A stretch of 64,000 nt of DNA. It comes from Vespula vulgaris (taxonomy: Eukaryota > Arthropoda > Insecta > Hymenoptera > Vespidae). Positions 1-14,135 of the stretch are shown here, piece by piece (position 1 is the stretch's first letter; each line of letters begins with the position of its first letter). The translations under genes were made by a program, and so were the position numbers. The stretch covers positions 7,307,001 through 7,371,000 of the forward strand of contig NC_066589.1 in NCBI RefSeq assembly GCF_905475345.1, in the 5' to 3' direction. The notes under the pieces were generated by a model. It was not told the origin of the DNA. It searched no databases and was given only the letters and a program-made list of their open reading frames with translations.

Positions 1-2196
1 TATATTATCGTGATAATCTATTTATACAACTTTGCACACTTATGTAAACAAAATAAGCTGTTCGTAATTACATAAAACAAAAAATATATATATATATACA
101 TATATCTCACCGTACTATTTATTAAAATACTCATTTAATCTTATGTTTACCCGTTTTGGAATATCAATGTGTATAATTCTCATAATTTTTAACAAAAAAT
201 TAATATTATTAAGTTTAAAAAGAGATATTACATACAGTGCATATATAAATATTCAATTTTCTTTTATAATGAAAAATGCAACAAATCAATAAAAACAAAT
301 TTATCATGTTTAAGTTGTATGCGTTTGATTGATTTTTTTAATCTTTTTTTTTTTTCTTTCTTTTTGATAATAATCGAATTACCAGTTTATAAGCGATTAA
401 TGTAAAAACTGATCGATGAAAAACATTATGCGACAGCAACAAATATAGAACATTACAAACAATATATATATATATAATACTTTAAAATGTGGACCAGTCA
501 CATAAAGGATGAAATAGATGATAGCATTAATAAAAGTAATCACAAAATGGTGATAATAATAACATTAATGTAACAACTATGAGAAGATGGAGAGATGAAA
601 ATAATGAGAGGAGAAAAAAATAATAACATTATAAAATCATAATAATAACGAGGATAAAAAATATAAGCAATGATAATAAGATTGATTATATCAACGTAAT
701 GCGCAATCTGTACATTACATAATATGTATATACGATAAAGCGTGCAAAATCAATCATCACTGTTAGTGTGAATACAACTACATACTTACACGTATTGTGT
801 TGTCTACCACCTACCCTTCACAAGGGTTCTATATTATCTATATAAATCTAATTCATTAACCATGTTATTATAATTGTTCATTTAACGTAAGATGTTTTTT
901 ATTATCCGTACGATTGCGCTTGGAGGGAGAGAATGATATGCATTTTGGCTCGGTCTCTTTAAATTGTTATATCACTTTCTTGTAATTAAATTAGTTGACT
1001 CACTATCTGGCACACATTCTCCTTTGAAAAAAAGAAAAAAAAAGGGTCAATCGTACTGGCAAATCATGAAAATATTAATAACTTAATCTAAAATATTATA
1101 ATAAAATTCACTGTTTAAAATACGAAGGATGATACCTTTTAAGATGATTAAACAAATTTAACATTTAGTGTATTATCATAATTTTAAGTTGCCAGCCTTT
1201 TGATATTTTTTTTGTTTTTTTTTTATTTTCTTTTTTGTGTTTTTTTTTATTTTTTTTTTTTATTTTTTGCTTTAATATTCAATATTACGTCAAGTAACGA
1301 TCGTAATATTATATATCATCGATCCTATGGGAAAATGCTAAAAAAAATTACTATACAAACTCGAAGTTGTGATGCGATGTACATATTTGTAATGCCAGCA
1401 AATGAAATGCAAATTAATAACAAATTGGTCCAAATAAAATGATGAAAAAAATGTGTAACACCGAACAACCCATCAAACGACTCATACTTATCAATGATCA
1501 CTTTGATAATTTCTTGTATGACTCTGTGCGATTTATATTCAGGATTTAGTTCAGGATTTTTAAGATTATCCGTTGAGGTATTCAGCAAGTAAATATCATG
1601 CAATAGCACAAAATTTGCGTGCTCTAATTCAACAAGAAATATATCATTCATTTTTTTCACTTTCGTCTGTATCAAAGATATAAAGCACGCATTTGCGTAC
1701 TCTGATCTAACTAATTATACCGAAGCGTTTATCGATTTCTGCTTTTTGTTCGATCATCATCGGAAAAACTCTTTGTCGTAACAAAACCCTTTGAATCGAA
1801 GTGTAACAAAAGTTAATCGCTACACGTATTATTTTTATTCATTCTTCATCGTTCTGTCTGTACCTATTCGTTCTTTTTCTTTTTGTTTTCCTTTTTTTTT
1901 TTTTCTTCTAACGTTAGTTCTTCATCGCGTTGCTGCTTATTAGGAAGAAAATTCGAAGGCAACAACAAAGCAGAGTGCGGTTAATGTTGCACTATTATAA
2001 CAGGGAAACGATACGCAGAAATGTTCACCCAGACTACTACGGGTACTTTTGGCCTTAGATAAAATATCTAACTGGGCATACCCGATTATCCATCGCAGCA
2101 CAATAAGTGGTTAGCATTGGACAAATCAATTAAGATCCTCCTTAATGCACATCGAGTGATAACAAGACTGGTCACTTGACCAGAACATAGGTGGGG
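1..2196. other. 3' flank / probable 3' UTR of the CTD phosphatase gene
   Basis: No coding region is supported here. The sequence is AT-rich with short T runs (about 1200-1265 and 1885-1905) and scattered stops in all frames. On the minus strand it lies directly downstream of the phosphatase stop codon and probably carries its 3' UTR. A candidate polyadenylation hexamer (AATAAA on the minus strand) is at 1834-1839. A 116-codon minus-strand open frame at 1325-1675 has no recognisable domain and is taken as chance. Confidence 0.5.
2168..2183. repeat. Small inverted repeat just after the phosphatase stop
   Basis: CTGGTCA and TGACCAG are perfect 7-base arms separated by 2 bases. They start 13 bases beyond the stop codon of the minus-strand phosphatase. 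In the mRNA this could form a tiny hairpin at the start of the 3' UTR, but the loop is too short to be stable as drawn. Confidence 0.4.
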
Positions 2197-3712
2197 CTAG
2201 GAAGCACCAAGCGAACCTGATCCAGGACTGGGACTGTTTTGTACCGTAGTTGATACTTGATTATATGGATGATTGCTGTTGCACAAAACTGTATAAATGT
2301 TCTCCACGCTACTAAGTTTCTCAAAGAATGGAATTAAATCTAATAGTTCTGAGTCCGTCATGTCATCAAACCAAGATGTCACTGGAACCTAAAATCAAAT
2401 TTTCAATTAACGATCTTTGATCGGTTTATTCTGAAGTTTATGTTGAAAGAGTATAAATTATTATTTACCGCATTATCAGGATGAAAAATATAGCTGGCAG
2501 GGCTGTTATCGACAATAATAATTTGTTGTAGATCTCTTCCCAGCTTATTTAAATCTTTAACGTAATTTCCTCTATGAAAAACGCACGACTCTCTGAATAA
2601 TCTTGCTCTAAACACTCCCCATCTATCTAACAGATCGGCTACAGGATCAGCATACTGCAAATAAAACAGAAATATATTATATATTTGTCTAAGTACATAT
2701 CAATCGGATAGTTTAGAACTTTTATCATTTTAAACGAAAAAACCAATAACTACCTTAGCTAAACTTGCTGTGAACAATACGCATTCGTATAGTTCTCCCA
2801 TCCTCTGCAAAAATTCATCCACATAAGGCCTCTTTAAGACATACACTTGGTGTACTGTTCCATCAATTTCTACAGGAACAACAAAATCCGCATTGTTGAT
2901 CGGTTTGAAAGAACTGTGCACAAGTGTCTCATCCAAATCGATCACCATGCACTTTTTATGCATATCCTGGTGTCTGACAGGCGGTAAAAGATACCGTGGG
3001 GACCCAGTTCCTGGCGGAGGTGAACCCCGTCCATCTCCCTGTAGCGAACTTGTTTTGGAACTTTTCGAACTACTTCCGCGTCCTCTACCAAGACAACAAA
3101 GCAGAGAACGCAAGAGTCCCCGCCCTCTTGGTTTCTTGCCACCTGTGGGACCGTTGCTGGCCGCTTCATTCTCTCGTGGTAATTGGGCTATATTCGATAG
3201 TAATAATAAAAAAAAAAATAATAATACCTTTACCCTACTAATAATACAAAAAGAAAATCTATTGTTATTACGTTATAGAACTCACTCGTTTGAAAATAAC
3301 TTGTAATTAACAAAGTACACAAATGTAATATTGACAAAACAAGGAAATATTTTTTGGCCTACAAAACATCAATATTTATAGAAAGGGCAAAAGCCTTAGT
3401 CGTGAAACGAAACATAATATAGGAACAGTGTTTTGGAATCATTTACGTTCCTAAGAATGTACGACATCAACGTGTAACGAAAATTTCATCTTTGTCATCG
3501 CGCGCATAGTAGGACAAAGATAGCGTTAGTGACACGAATGTTAGGAGGTTCGTAAATTAAAGCAGCGGCAAGGTAAGATATGGCACGGAAGAGAGAAACG
3601 AGTCGAGAATGAGGAGGAAAGGGGAGAGAAAAGAGGGGCAACTGGTAGAGACACGGTTCGACTACGAGGCGAGGCAAGGCGAAAACGCGGGGCGAGATGG
3701 TGGAGGAGTAGA

Positions 3713-3767
<55 letters not shown>

Positions 3768-4057
3768 TAGAATGGAGAAGGAAGGCGAACCGTGAGACGA
3801 GTAATGGAGGAAACGTAGGAGTAGAGGGGAAAGGGGGAGGCAAGAGGACCGAGGCAAAGTTTAGGAGAGAGAAGGTGAGGAGAGGCGCGGTGCAGTCCCG
3901 TAACAGGTGCAGATTCCATCCAGCATCTGGAAGAAAAATGCAGAAAAAGGCGTAGGATTGGGAGCCGTGCTCGTTATGTTTACCTACCTTTCTCGTTATT
4001 AAACTGGCCTAGCTCGTCATCCCGCGACACTTGGGTGATAATGGACGATGCGTCCAT
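2197..4057 (-). CDS. Hzg: CTD small phosphatase (SCP/CTDSPL family, Herzog-like), 4 coding exons
   Basis: HAD-superfamily Ser phosphatase that acts on the RNA polymerase II C-terminal domain and on phospho-SMADs in known relatives. Coding exons, minus strand: 3988-4057, 2754-3187, 2469-2654, 2197-2388; all joins are GT-AG and keep frame, giving 293 residues. Exon 1 starts [15 protein letters not shown], the conserved N-terminus of this family. Exon 2 holds a Cys-rich patch (LLCCLGR) and the catalytic DLDET motif near residues 107-111. Exon 3 starts [13 protein letters not shown] and contains IIIVDNSP; exon 4 has the WFDDM and LIPFFE blocks. The length is close to vertebrate CTDSPL. The tail after IPFFEKLSS is longer and Ser/Pro-rich. 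The large first intron carries a (GA)n run. Identification of the family is secure; orthology to Herzog rather than another SCP member is inference. Confidence 0.95.
3714..3764. repeat. (GA)n microsatellite
   Basis: About 25 GA units within the first intron of the phosphatase gene. It creates spurious Leu-Ser reading frames on the minus strand. Confidence 0.95.
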
Positions 4058-4396
4058 TTAAACATTTGCTGGGAGTCCCTCCGTGTTGCTCGATCGTGAA
4101 TTCCTTGGATGCGCGCGCGGGGGGATACCACCGACACACGCGCTCGCGCGCTCGCGCGCAAGCCTCGAAGGAGAGCGTACGCGCGCACGATGCACGCACA
4201 CGCGCTAACTCGTTCGGCCGCTCGCGACACGGCAATTCCGTTCTCCTACTACCACCACCACTACTACTACCACCACCGCCGCCACCGCCACCGCTAGTAC
4301 CACCACTACCACTACCACTACCACCACCACCAGCAACACTGCTACCACCACTACTATTGTTACTACTATTACTATCACCACCACTACCGCTACCAC

Positions 4397-4444
<48 letters not shown>

Positions 4445-5782
4445 AAAACCTCCTCCCCCTCCACCGCCACCGACCCGTCACCGTCGTCGCCAGCACCTCC
4501 ACTCCTTCTCTTTTACCGCCGACGTCGTCACCGCCGCCGTCGCCGCCGCCGCCGTCGCCGTCGCCGTCGCCGTCACCACCACCACCTCCACCGTCGTCGC
4601 AGACGCCGCCACCACCACCACCACTGCGGCCGCAGCCACTGCGAAGATCACCGCGACACGGCGGACTTGGACGCATAGGCGCGGACGCACGCACACGCTG
4701 TGCTGCAACGGCACGCGGTGCTCCGCCGATCCCCCTTTCGTTCACTCTTCCTTCTCTTTCTTTTCCTCTTCTGCGCTGTCTCTCTATCTCTTTCTCTTTC
4801 TCTTTCTCTTTCTCTTTCTCTTTCTCTTTCTCTTTTCTTTTCTTTTCTTTTCTTTGTAACTCAAGACTCTTGCACTTCTCCGTACGACGAAAAACTTTTA
4901 AAACGATCTTTCCTTCTCCACTTCTTTCTCTTTTTCTTTTTATATCCCCCTTCTTCTACACTTTTCTTTATAATAATAATAATAGTAGTAATAATAATAA
5001 TACTCAATCCGAACACCGCCAAATTGACACCGATCTCCTATCGTGCCAAATACTCGTTAAAAATTTCTTTTGACGTTCCGCCTTCATTTTCCAATATATA
5101 TATGTACGTACGAGAAACACTCGCGACCATATACCTTCTTGCTACTCTACCATTATCATCCCACTACCATCACCATCATCACCACTACTCTTCTACTACT
5201 ACTACTACTCCTACTGCTGCTACTGCTACTACTACTATGCACACGCAGAAAAAACCGGGCACGCGCTCGCGCGCGCACTCCACTCTACAGCGCGCCTTTT
5301 TTTACGCGCCACACCTATCTCCCCAGTGACGATTCATTGCGATTCCATTCGCATATCTTTCTCTTTATCGCTCTCTCTTTCTTTCTCTCTCTCTCTCTCT
5401 CTCCCGCTCTCTCTCGCTCTCTCTTTACCAACTATATTCTTCTCGCATATATCCCGATAATGTCTTCGAACCGTTAACAAAACAATGATCGAAGTTAAAA
5501 AGAACGAGCAATGCAAACGGCTTGCTTTGATTGCTCGCGACGTTAAAAATGGTCTCTTTCATTCGAGCAGATCGATCGAACGAATGTATACGTCAAAATC
5601 CGTAAAAAAAAGAAAGTGCAAACAAACGAACTATGACAAACTATGGGGGGGACTTGGCACAGCTAACTCGACGTTCAATGTATCCACGAGAACTCGCGTA
5701 TTCACCGTGTTCCGTCGTATCTCCGCTTTCATCGTCCCTGTCCTCTACTCCTCTCCGCACCACCCTCGCAGTCCATCTATCA

Positions 5783-5815
<33 letters not shown>

Positions 5816-5900
5816 TCGCTCTCTTCTTTCTGTCTCACTCACAGTATTACGTTCCTGTGGCTTCGGTCTGACGAGCCGCCGATCGTCGCGCCTCCTTGCG
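4058..5900. repeat. Microsatellite-rich 5' flank of the phosphatase gene
   Basis: A GC-richer block follows upstream of the phosphatase start. It has (CCA/CCG/ACT)n triplets at about 4245-4640, a pure ACG/CGA run at about 4397-4444, TTTCTC hexamers at 4789-4842, and CT runs near 5385-5400 and 5780-5815. CpG-rich stretches near 4110-4240 and 5260-5310 suggest a promoter or 5' UTR of the phosphatase gene. Long frames through this block (Pro-rich on plus, Val/Gly-rich on minus) follow the triplet repeats in every phase and are not credible genes. Confidence 0.75.
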
Positions 5901-7337
5901 GCGTGTAAAGCGAACGATAACCTTGGTGTAGGCTCATATAGTACAAATTCGAAAATCGAGAGCTATCACTGGAATTAGAATCGAAAGCCAAGTCGAACGT
6001 TATTCATCACATATATATATATGTGTGTGTGTGATGGTTTATAGATATATGTATACATCTCAGTCCGATCTCTTTTGCGTCTTGTTTGTGGCCTTCGCTA
6101 AAGCTCCGATCGTCCTTAGCAGATTTTGAAATTTTCTCGAACACGACGTTCGACACACCTTTGATTCAAGTAGTCACACAATGGCGGTGCATTCATCTCG
6201 ATCCAAGAAAGAATGCGCATATTAATACTTTTTAATATTTGTTTTTCTAATATTGTTTTTTTTTTTTTTCATTTGTACGTGTTATTTTCGAAACTTGTTG
6301 GGTTATGTATGTTCGACAATGTCATTTCGTTATTAACGTTTTATAGGTTACTTTATTTACCTTCGAGTTTAGGTTAATTGAATTTCGACAAGGAAAAATA
6401 TCTAATCGAATCAATTACGTTCGTTAAAACTTAGAATTAAGAATTAAATTTTATTTTCAGGTATAACAGGAGAATAAATATACATGTAATATAATATTCG
6501 TTTTGATATTTATTTTGTGATCGGTTTTAGATAAGAGTTATCGTAATGACGATTAATTTTTTGTAATGATTTTTTTGTTAGTATTTAGATTCGTTACATA
6601 AGTAATATTTATCAAATTTTATTGAAAGAAAGAAACCAATACAATCTACATACATATATTATAGGTTATCTAGAATTTTAAATATATTACATGTATATAG
6701 AACGTTTATGACAATAGTCAAAATATATTATCAAATCTCTTAATAGTTATATCATTATCAATATGACAAAATGAAAGACGAATATAAATTGTTTCCAGGT
6801 AAGACGTTTGAATTTAAATAAAAGAAAAACATGTTTTATTCCTTCTTTTCACGAATCTTTATATATATTACAAATATACGTAGAAAAACAGACATAAGAA
6901 ATAAATTTCATCCAAGAGTCCATTTTATAATATTTCCGGCATATTTATTAAATCCTAATATATACTTATATGTCCTTGTAAACACGTTGTAACATTGACT
7001 CTTATAACTTTCTTTTATACATACGATAGTTCTGTTTTTTCTTTTTAGTCAATTTGCCACATAAGAAAATCAATTTCATTATATATACATCGCACAAGAG
7101 CATAAATATTTATTTTTATTTATACACATAATAAAGAAAAGTATAAAAGATTAATATTTATATTTGTGTGATCACTTTAAAAATTTCTCAATAAGTTTAG
7201 ACTTAGAATAGAGCACGAAATGATCACTCAGAAATTTGAATGCCACATGTTTCCTAATTTCTGAAGTTAATTTATAATTATACGAAAATGCTTTCTTTTT
7301 TTTTTTTTGGTGGACGGATAAGCCCAACTTTAATTTA
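5901..7337. other. Intergenic AT-rich spacer and probable GLG1 3' UTR
   Basis: No gene seen. The right end lies downstream of the GLG1 stop on the minus strand. TTTATT hexamers (AATAAA on minus) near 7110-7125 are candidate polyadenylation signals for GLG1, giving a 3' UTR of about 220 bases. Confidence 0.45.
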
Positions 7338-10300
7338 TCACTTATTTTTCATTATCATTGTTCTCCTTGTTACTCTTCCACAAAACATACCAATGATAAA
7401 AATAATTCCAATAAGGGTAAATCCTACCATCATAAAATATCGTTTTGCAGGAGATCGATTAAGAGATGAATACAGTTCTTCTATACTATTAGGAGCGATT
7501 AACTATGAATAAAACAAATTAAAATGATTGATCATTAGCAATGAAGTAGTTCAATTCTAATTTAAATATATTCAGTAATAATAATATGATAATAATACCT
7601 TGGCAGCATTTCTGAACATTTCCATTCTTGTTGTCAACATTTTATAACAATCTGGTTCTAAAGATTTATTATTATCTTGTAAAACATTTTGCAGACACAT
7701 GATATCTAAAAAATTCACAATCTCTATTAACTATCACTGCCATAATTCTTTTCTCTTATCATTTTATCTCACTTACGTCTTCCTGCCCCTTGTGGAATGT
7801 CACTGCAATATTTACTAACGTCTACTGCACAAGCTTTTTGTAATAGAGGGTCAACGTTGATATCTGCTCTCGTCTGTTCTATCAAATCTGCTACCTCCAA
7901 TCTGCATTCTTCTCTCATAACTTTATTTCCAGCATTGAACTCCATTTTCAAACATTCCTCTACAGCAGCAGGATCATTGTCATTGTGACATATTGTTTCG
8001 ATCTAAACAAATGTAGTTTACGAATTTAATATTCGTAGTATTAGAAAAAAATAAACACAATATGATTACCTCATGTGCACACATTGTAGCTAGTAAAGGA
8101 TTCAAGTGATAATTTAGAGCAGCTTCTCTAAGTATAATGGTCATTTGTTGCTCACATTTTGGCACAAGTTTGGCTTCCCTAAATTTAATTTTTAAGCATT
8201 TTATAACTTTTCCTTCAAGTTCCTTATCAGTTGGTTCACGTATTAAAACCTATTTTACATAAGAAAAAAATATATATATACTTATACATTTAAAAAATAA
8301 GAATCTAGTTGTGTATATATATATATAAAATAAAAATATTTTACCCCTTTGCAAAATCTGTCAATATCATAGGTACATGCATTTTGTAATGCAGTGTTAA
8401 ATCTGTAGTCAGTGTTTTGTTCAATCATTCTTCGAATTACGATATTTTTACATTTTTCATCGAAAGTAGTATCGTCTTTATATCTTTTTAAACAATCAAG
8501 ACTTCCCGATCGATTTACGTCATGGCAAAATTGTCTCAACATTGCACGGCAGGTATTTATTAACGCAAAATCGCTCGAACTATCTTGAAACTCTTGTTTT
8601 CTTACGTTAAATAATTTTTTATGACACGAATCAGACAATTTTGTTTTTTGTGAAGCTAAACATTCCAATACCTATACATAAAAGAAAACTTCCATTTTAT
8701 TCAATTGAAATATTATCATATATAAATAAATGAAATAAATTAGATTAAAGAGATATTTAAGAATCACGAATTAATTACCTGTGAATTGCCTGCTTCCACG
8801 TTAAAACAAAATTGTTTTATATCTTGTGCACACGATGTATGTAACACAGGATCAAACTGTATATTTTCTCGTTGTTGATATAATTGAGCTTTCAATTGTT
8901 GCCTACATTCTTTTGGTATACGATGTTGCGTATTTTTCATTATGTCTGCTTGTACAATCGAACTGAGACATTCTATAACTTCTGCTTTTGTTTTCGATCT
9001 ACAACAATAATATTTATATTAATTATATTACGTATGTATATGTTATTACATATTTATAATTATTTTCAAGAATATGTCAATTACCTGGGACACCATCTTT
9101 TAACGTAACTTCTACAAGCTTCTTTAAATTTGTATGTAAATCGATAATTCTTCAATGATATTAATTGAAAATGTTCTATAGCCGCTTTACATTTATAATC
9201 AGATCGAACATCTAACTCATTTTTATGTTCTATTAAACATTCCATCATATCACCCTCGTCTTTACCATATTTAAGCACTTCCTAAAAAATTTTGATTATG
9301 ATATGTTTTTGATACCAATTAGATATGCTATAATGTTTAATGTCACTTACTAATATTTTGGAATTCAAAATGCATCTTTACTCCATATAAAAAAAAAAAT
9401 TGTGTGTACCTCACAATGATGTTCCATAACGTGTTGACACGCGGACGAAATTATTGGATTTAATTCAATACGTTCAGCTTGTACTTCTGTAAAATTTCCA
9501 ACTGCCAGTTTGCATATTTTAGTTAAACTGTAATATAAATATTTTTTTATTAATAACCAATAGAAGCATGCAATGATGTTAAGAAACGTCACTTGACGAA
9601 ACAATACCTATCTAAATTATCTTGAAGACATAGAATCTCCTCTCCTTTCGCAGTCTTATCATAACAAAATGATGCCAAGTCGCTTAAACATACTTCTTCA
9701 ATTTCAGGTTGCAAATCGACGTTTACGGCCCTTTGTCTCATGACTCTTCTTATTTCTTCTAAACATTCACCTTTTAACTGTAAAAGGAGGTAATTTTAAG
9801 TACTAATAAAATTCTAATAAAGAAATAGATACATATATTTGAACAAGTAGAAATGATTAAATCACATTTTTACCGTCAAATTTTTTTGATAGGCATGTCT
9901 GTATAAACATGGCAATACAAGCGGACCTCTTTCTGGATCCATTTGCGTTCCATCGTTTGCCCATGCATTTGCCGCGTGACATAAACGGATAGCATCGTAT
10001 TTACATGCTTTGTACAATTGAGGATCCAATTTGTAATCTCTAGCTACGAAATATTGTATCTGAATCAAAGCTGTTTCACAGGCTTCTGTCATTTTAGAAG
10101 TTCCGATTTGGTCCGTCAAACAAGATATAACTCTGGCATCTCCGCCACGTACCTGACGAATAAAGCATATAGATTTATAATTAATCACTGTATATATCAT
10201 AAATTAATTAATATTAATAGTCACTCTATATATCATAAATAGTATCATACATCTTTGCAAGCTTGATTGACAACATGCTGACACTCTTCTCTCAAAATTG

Positions 10301-11804
10301 GATCTATTCTCCAATCTTCTCCGGCGTCTGCTCCTTTAATTAATTGTTCTAACTACAAATAAAGATGATATATAATAATATAACAGGATATTATTATAAT
10401 ATTGAAATATTATTTGTTATATATTTACCGCTCTCTGACATTTGTTAGAAACTCTAGACTTCTTCTTTCTTGTTCTGGTATGTTCCATTAAACAATGAAT
10501 CGTGGCACCACCAACTTCAAGACTGTTACAAAACATTGTGATATCATTTGCACAACCATCAACTATTTCAGGAGATAATCTATAATCTTCCATTAATAAT
10601 TTTCTGTGATCAAACATTTCTGCTTGACAAGCTCTTTCGATCTTGGAACCATTTTTCATAGCTGATTCCAGACAAAGTAAAATTTGTGCGAGTCTTATTT
10701 CTTTGTCCTCTGATACACCTTTTTTACAACGATTCGTTTTAATATCATCCTTACATGCTTTAACAAAACCTTTGCTGACCTTATAATCAGAGGCAATAAG
10801 TTTTTCCCTTCTTATAAGTTGTTCTTGACACTGAGCTGTCATGGAATGTTCCATTTTATGTTGCATTAAACACTTATATACTTGACCGCTTCCTGGCCTA
10901 ATATTTGGACAAAATTTGATATGATCATGTATACAGGCTAAATAGAGTTGACGATCCAATTTAATATTATCAGCTTGTATTTCAGAAACACGGAGTATGC
11001 GTCGTTTACATTTAACCTGTAATTGTTCGATATGTTCTTGCAAACAGGCTAAAATTTGTCCTTGCGATATGTCTCTATATTGTTGTATCCTGCCACATTT
11101 AAATGTTTTGATATCTTCTTCGCAATCGGAAAAAAATGGTGTAATGATTCTGAAATCACTGAACGCAATCCATTCTAATCGTTGGATATAAGCAATACAT
11201 TGCAGATTTTTCACGCTTTCTCTCTTTTCTACTAAACAAGACAAGTAAGCTCCCTGTACATTTCCTTCGGGAGAACATTCTAAATTATCCAACTCGTTGT
11301 GATCGCATGCTTTTTTAGCCAACCTATATACATTTTGATTGTTGGTAATGTTCTTTACATAATCCCAAATTGCTTGCTGACAGTCCGTGTCGATGATGGA
11401 CATTTCATTCGGCTGTAAAATTAAAATGTGAATATTCAAGAAAAAGAAATATATAAATTCGACGCTCCATCACGATATACCTTCAAAGTTTGAATGCATT
11501 CCAATAGCACCAATTCATCATTTTTGTCTATGTCTTCGCAGAGTTCCTTTAAATTCATTTGACACTTTGGTAACATAAAGCTTAACAAATTATTCTCTCG
11601 TTTATACATAGAATTTCTTTTGACCCTATGCAAACTGTCAGCAGAAGATTTGCTAAAAACCCAACTAATTTGTGGGGTAATTTCGTTTTCGTTCGTAGAT
11701 GCATTTTCGGAATAAACGTTCGACGTACATGCAAGAGAAGTAAATAATAAAAGCTGTAGAAAAATGGTAAATAAAATACTACTAAAATATTTCGTGCGTT
11801 CCAT
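7338..11804 (-). CDS. Glg1: Golgi apparatus protein 1 (GLG1/ESL-1/CFR-1), 13 coding exons
   Basis: Type I Golgi membrane glycoprotein built of Cys-rich GLG1 repeats; relatives bind FGFs and E-selectin and act in the secretory pathway. Exons, minus strand: 11481-11804, 10429-11412, 10251-10352, 9874-10152, 9608-9777, 9410-9527, 9085-9281, 8779-8998, 8345-8671, 8070-8249, 7777-8002, 7599-7705, 7338-7502; every join is GT-AG and in phase, giving 1132 residues against about 1180 in vertebrates. The ATG at 11804 precedes a hydrophobic signal peptide (FLQLLLFTSLACTS). Repeats of about 60 residues with paired Cys follow to about residue 1070 (for example KACDHNELDNLEC, ACIHDHIKFC, ACKYDAIRLC). The last exon encodes a luminal stem, one membrane helix at about 1101-1119 and a short basic tail (CGRVTRRTMIMKNK). 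No breaks seen. It is divergent from the CAP-Gly gene, about 4 kb away. Confidence 0.97.
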
Positions 11805-12783
11805 TCTATGTAACGAAGTCTCGAGCGTAGCTTGCACTCAAATTATATTTCTTGCAGTACACATTACAACGCAATCACTTTTTCACGAGAGACGTTGGAG
11901 TTTGTTCTTCCTTCCCTCGCGGAGCCTCTTTTTCTTAACCGTCATATAACATCAACGTCATGAGCATTTAACCGAACTTTGCGCGTGAGAACAGTGCCAT
12001 AAGATCTTTTCCAACACGACGTCGACGACAACGCTTACAACTTGAGATTCCGTCGACATGCGACGACGCGCGAAGGACATTAACGACGATTGGTCATCGT
12101 CCTTGACTATATCGCATTCAATCGAAGCGCGAAATTTAAACGAAAGCAAAAAAGATGGATGATTAAGTTGGAGAAGATTCGAGATAATACAATCTCAACG
12201 ATGTATTAGACAATACAGATCGAAGCGTCAGCAAGCATCAGCAATAACAAGAAAAGAAATTCGGTAAAACTTATCTCCTATAATTAAAGAAAAATATTAA
12301 AAGGAAACGACCACGATTAACAGATAGAACGATAAAGAAGAGATTAAAAAATGGCGCATTTCCGAAGTTTACCGAAAAGAGACGAAGGCCAGTACGATGT
12401 CGTAATTCGCGAGACGACAAAGCCGACCAACCAGCCAGCCACCAGCCAGCCAGCCAGCTAGCCAGAGAACGTCGGGAGCGGCGAACGTATGTATGACGTA
12501 ACGTTGGTAGCACTGCGTAATCGCTTGTGTGTATCTTAGCCCCGTCGTCTGCATTAAAGGGGCAAGTGACAGCTCTGGGAGCTATATCGTTGACACTCGT
12601 GGGTGCGTAAAACAACGGCGTCGGCCTCGGGGAAGGAGAGAGGAGTCGCGTCGGATGAGAAGAGTTGCGAGTACAGTAAAAGACATAAGGATTATTCATC
12701 GTTCGAAGGGGGGAGGGCAACGTTGGTTGATAGAAAAAGGGTGCAATTGAGAAAAGGAAGGGACCTAACGAGAGAGAGAGAGG

Positions 12784-12814
<31 letters not shown>

Positions 12815-13035
12815 AGGGGAGGGAGGAAAAAGGAAATAACGCCGATAGAGTGTAGAATCGTTCGTAGTGTTACGCTCGTAAAAAGAAGAACGTGTTGTTA
12901 ATGCGGAGAAAAGGACGCGGACGAAAAGGAAGGAGGAGAGATACGGAACGATGATCGGTGGCGATTCGTAAACGATGTAAGAACTTAAACGAGTCTCTCG
13001 GAGCTAAGCGAGAGTTCTATCTTTGATAGATAGAT

Positions 13036-13039
<4 letters not shown>

Positions 13040-13087
<48 letters not shown>
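13040..13087. repeat. (GA)n microsatellite
   Basis: Nearly pure GA run of about 24 units in the divergent intergenic region. Confidence 0.95.
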
Positions 13088-13090
<3 letters not shown>

Positions 13091-13757
13091 GAGGGAGAGA
13101 GAAAAGATTCCGCGTAAACGGAAACGCATCGAATACGTTTCGTATTCCGAGCGGTGTTTCGGTTCGACGACGACGACGATCTAGATTAGGACGACGACGA
13201 CGACGACGACGACGACGACAACGACGACGACAAAAATACTTTTATATCTATGAAGGTAGATATATACGTATATACGTACGTACGTATGTATTTACGTATG
13301 TACAACGATCGACGAGGAGGTGGACGATGATGCTGTCGGAGAAATGCTCTACGGCTGTTGCGTATCGATCGGTATCGTCCCGTCGAAACGACGACGATCG
13401 CGTCCATCGTCCCTTCTTCTTCGTTCGAACTACGACGAGAACATCATGTTCTTTCAAACGACGATGCTTCACAAACTAAAAAAACTGGAATTGACCGAGT
13501 GAATGAAGAAAGAACGAGAGAGAAAGAGAGAGAGGGAGGGAGAGAGAGAGAGAAAGAAAGAGAGGGATCAGAACCCGTATGGCATTACTATATAAACATA
13601 ACATTTGTGTGTCTCGTTCTTCTATCGTCTCTTGTCGCTTTCTAACGTAGGAAGGTAATCACGATTATATCACGATAGATTAATACCACCTTTTTTGTTC
13701 GTTCTTTTTAATTAAACGATCTGGACGAGAAAGATGAGAGTGTGAAATTATATAAAA

Positions 13758-13761
<4 letters not shown>

Positions 13762-13805
<44 letters not shown>

Positions 13806-13861
13806 CGGTGAGGAAAATACCGGATATACATACATACATACATACATACATACATACATAC
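13762..13861. repeat. (TA)n followed by (ACAT)n
   Basis: About 19 TA units, a 26-base unique spacer, then about 9 ACAT units. Confidence 0.95.
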
Positions 13862-13999
13862 ACAGGCTAACCTTTTTTTCCTGTATCTTTTTATTTTTTA
13901 TCTTTACATCTCGATCTTATTTTTTTCCTATATAAAAGCGTACCTCACTCAAATCCTCGATCAAATCCACAGAGAAAACTGCAGTTCTTCTCTATCTTC

Positions 14000-14027
14000 C
14001 TATCTATCTATCTATTTATCTATCTAC

Positions 14028-14066
<39 letters not shown>

Positions 14067-14135
14067 ACTACCTACATACCTACCTATCTACCTACCTACC
14101 TACCTACCTACCTACCTACCTATCTATCTATCTAT
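14000..14135. repeat. Compound (TATC)n/(CTAC)n microsatellite
   Basis: More than 130 bases of tetranucleotides that switch from TATC to CTAC and back. A third variant, CTAC to TATC, closes the array. Confidence 0.95.

Noticed and set aside
1325..1675. 116-codon minus-strand frame
   Set aside because: AT-driven, no recognisable motif, and placed in the likely 3' UTR of the phosphatase gene.
2942..3306. Other frames overlapping exon 2 of the phosphatase
   Set aside because: Shadows; the phosphatase frame carries the DLDET motif and in-phase splices.
4017..5073. Long frames on both strands, Pro/Ser/Phe-rich on plus and Val/Gly-rich on minus
   Set aside because: They run through (CCA/CCG)n, (ACG)n and TTTCTC arrays, are open in several frames at once, and show no domain. 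They follow the repeats.
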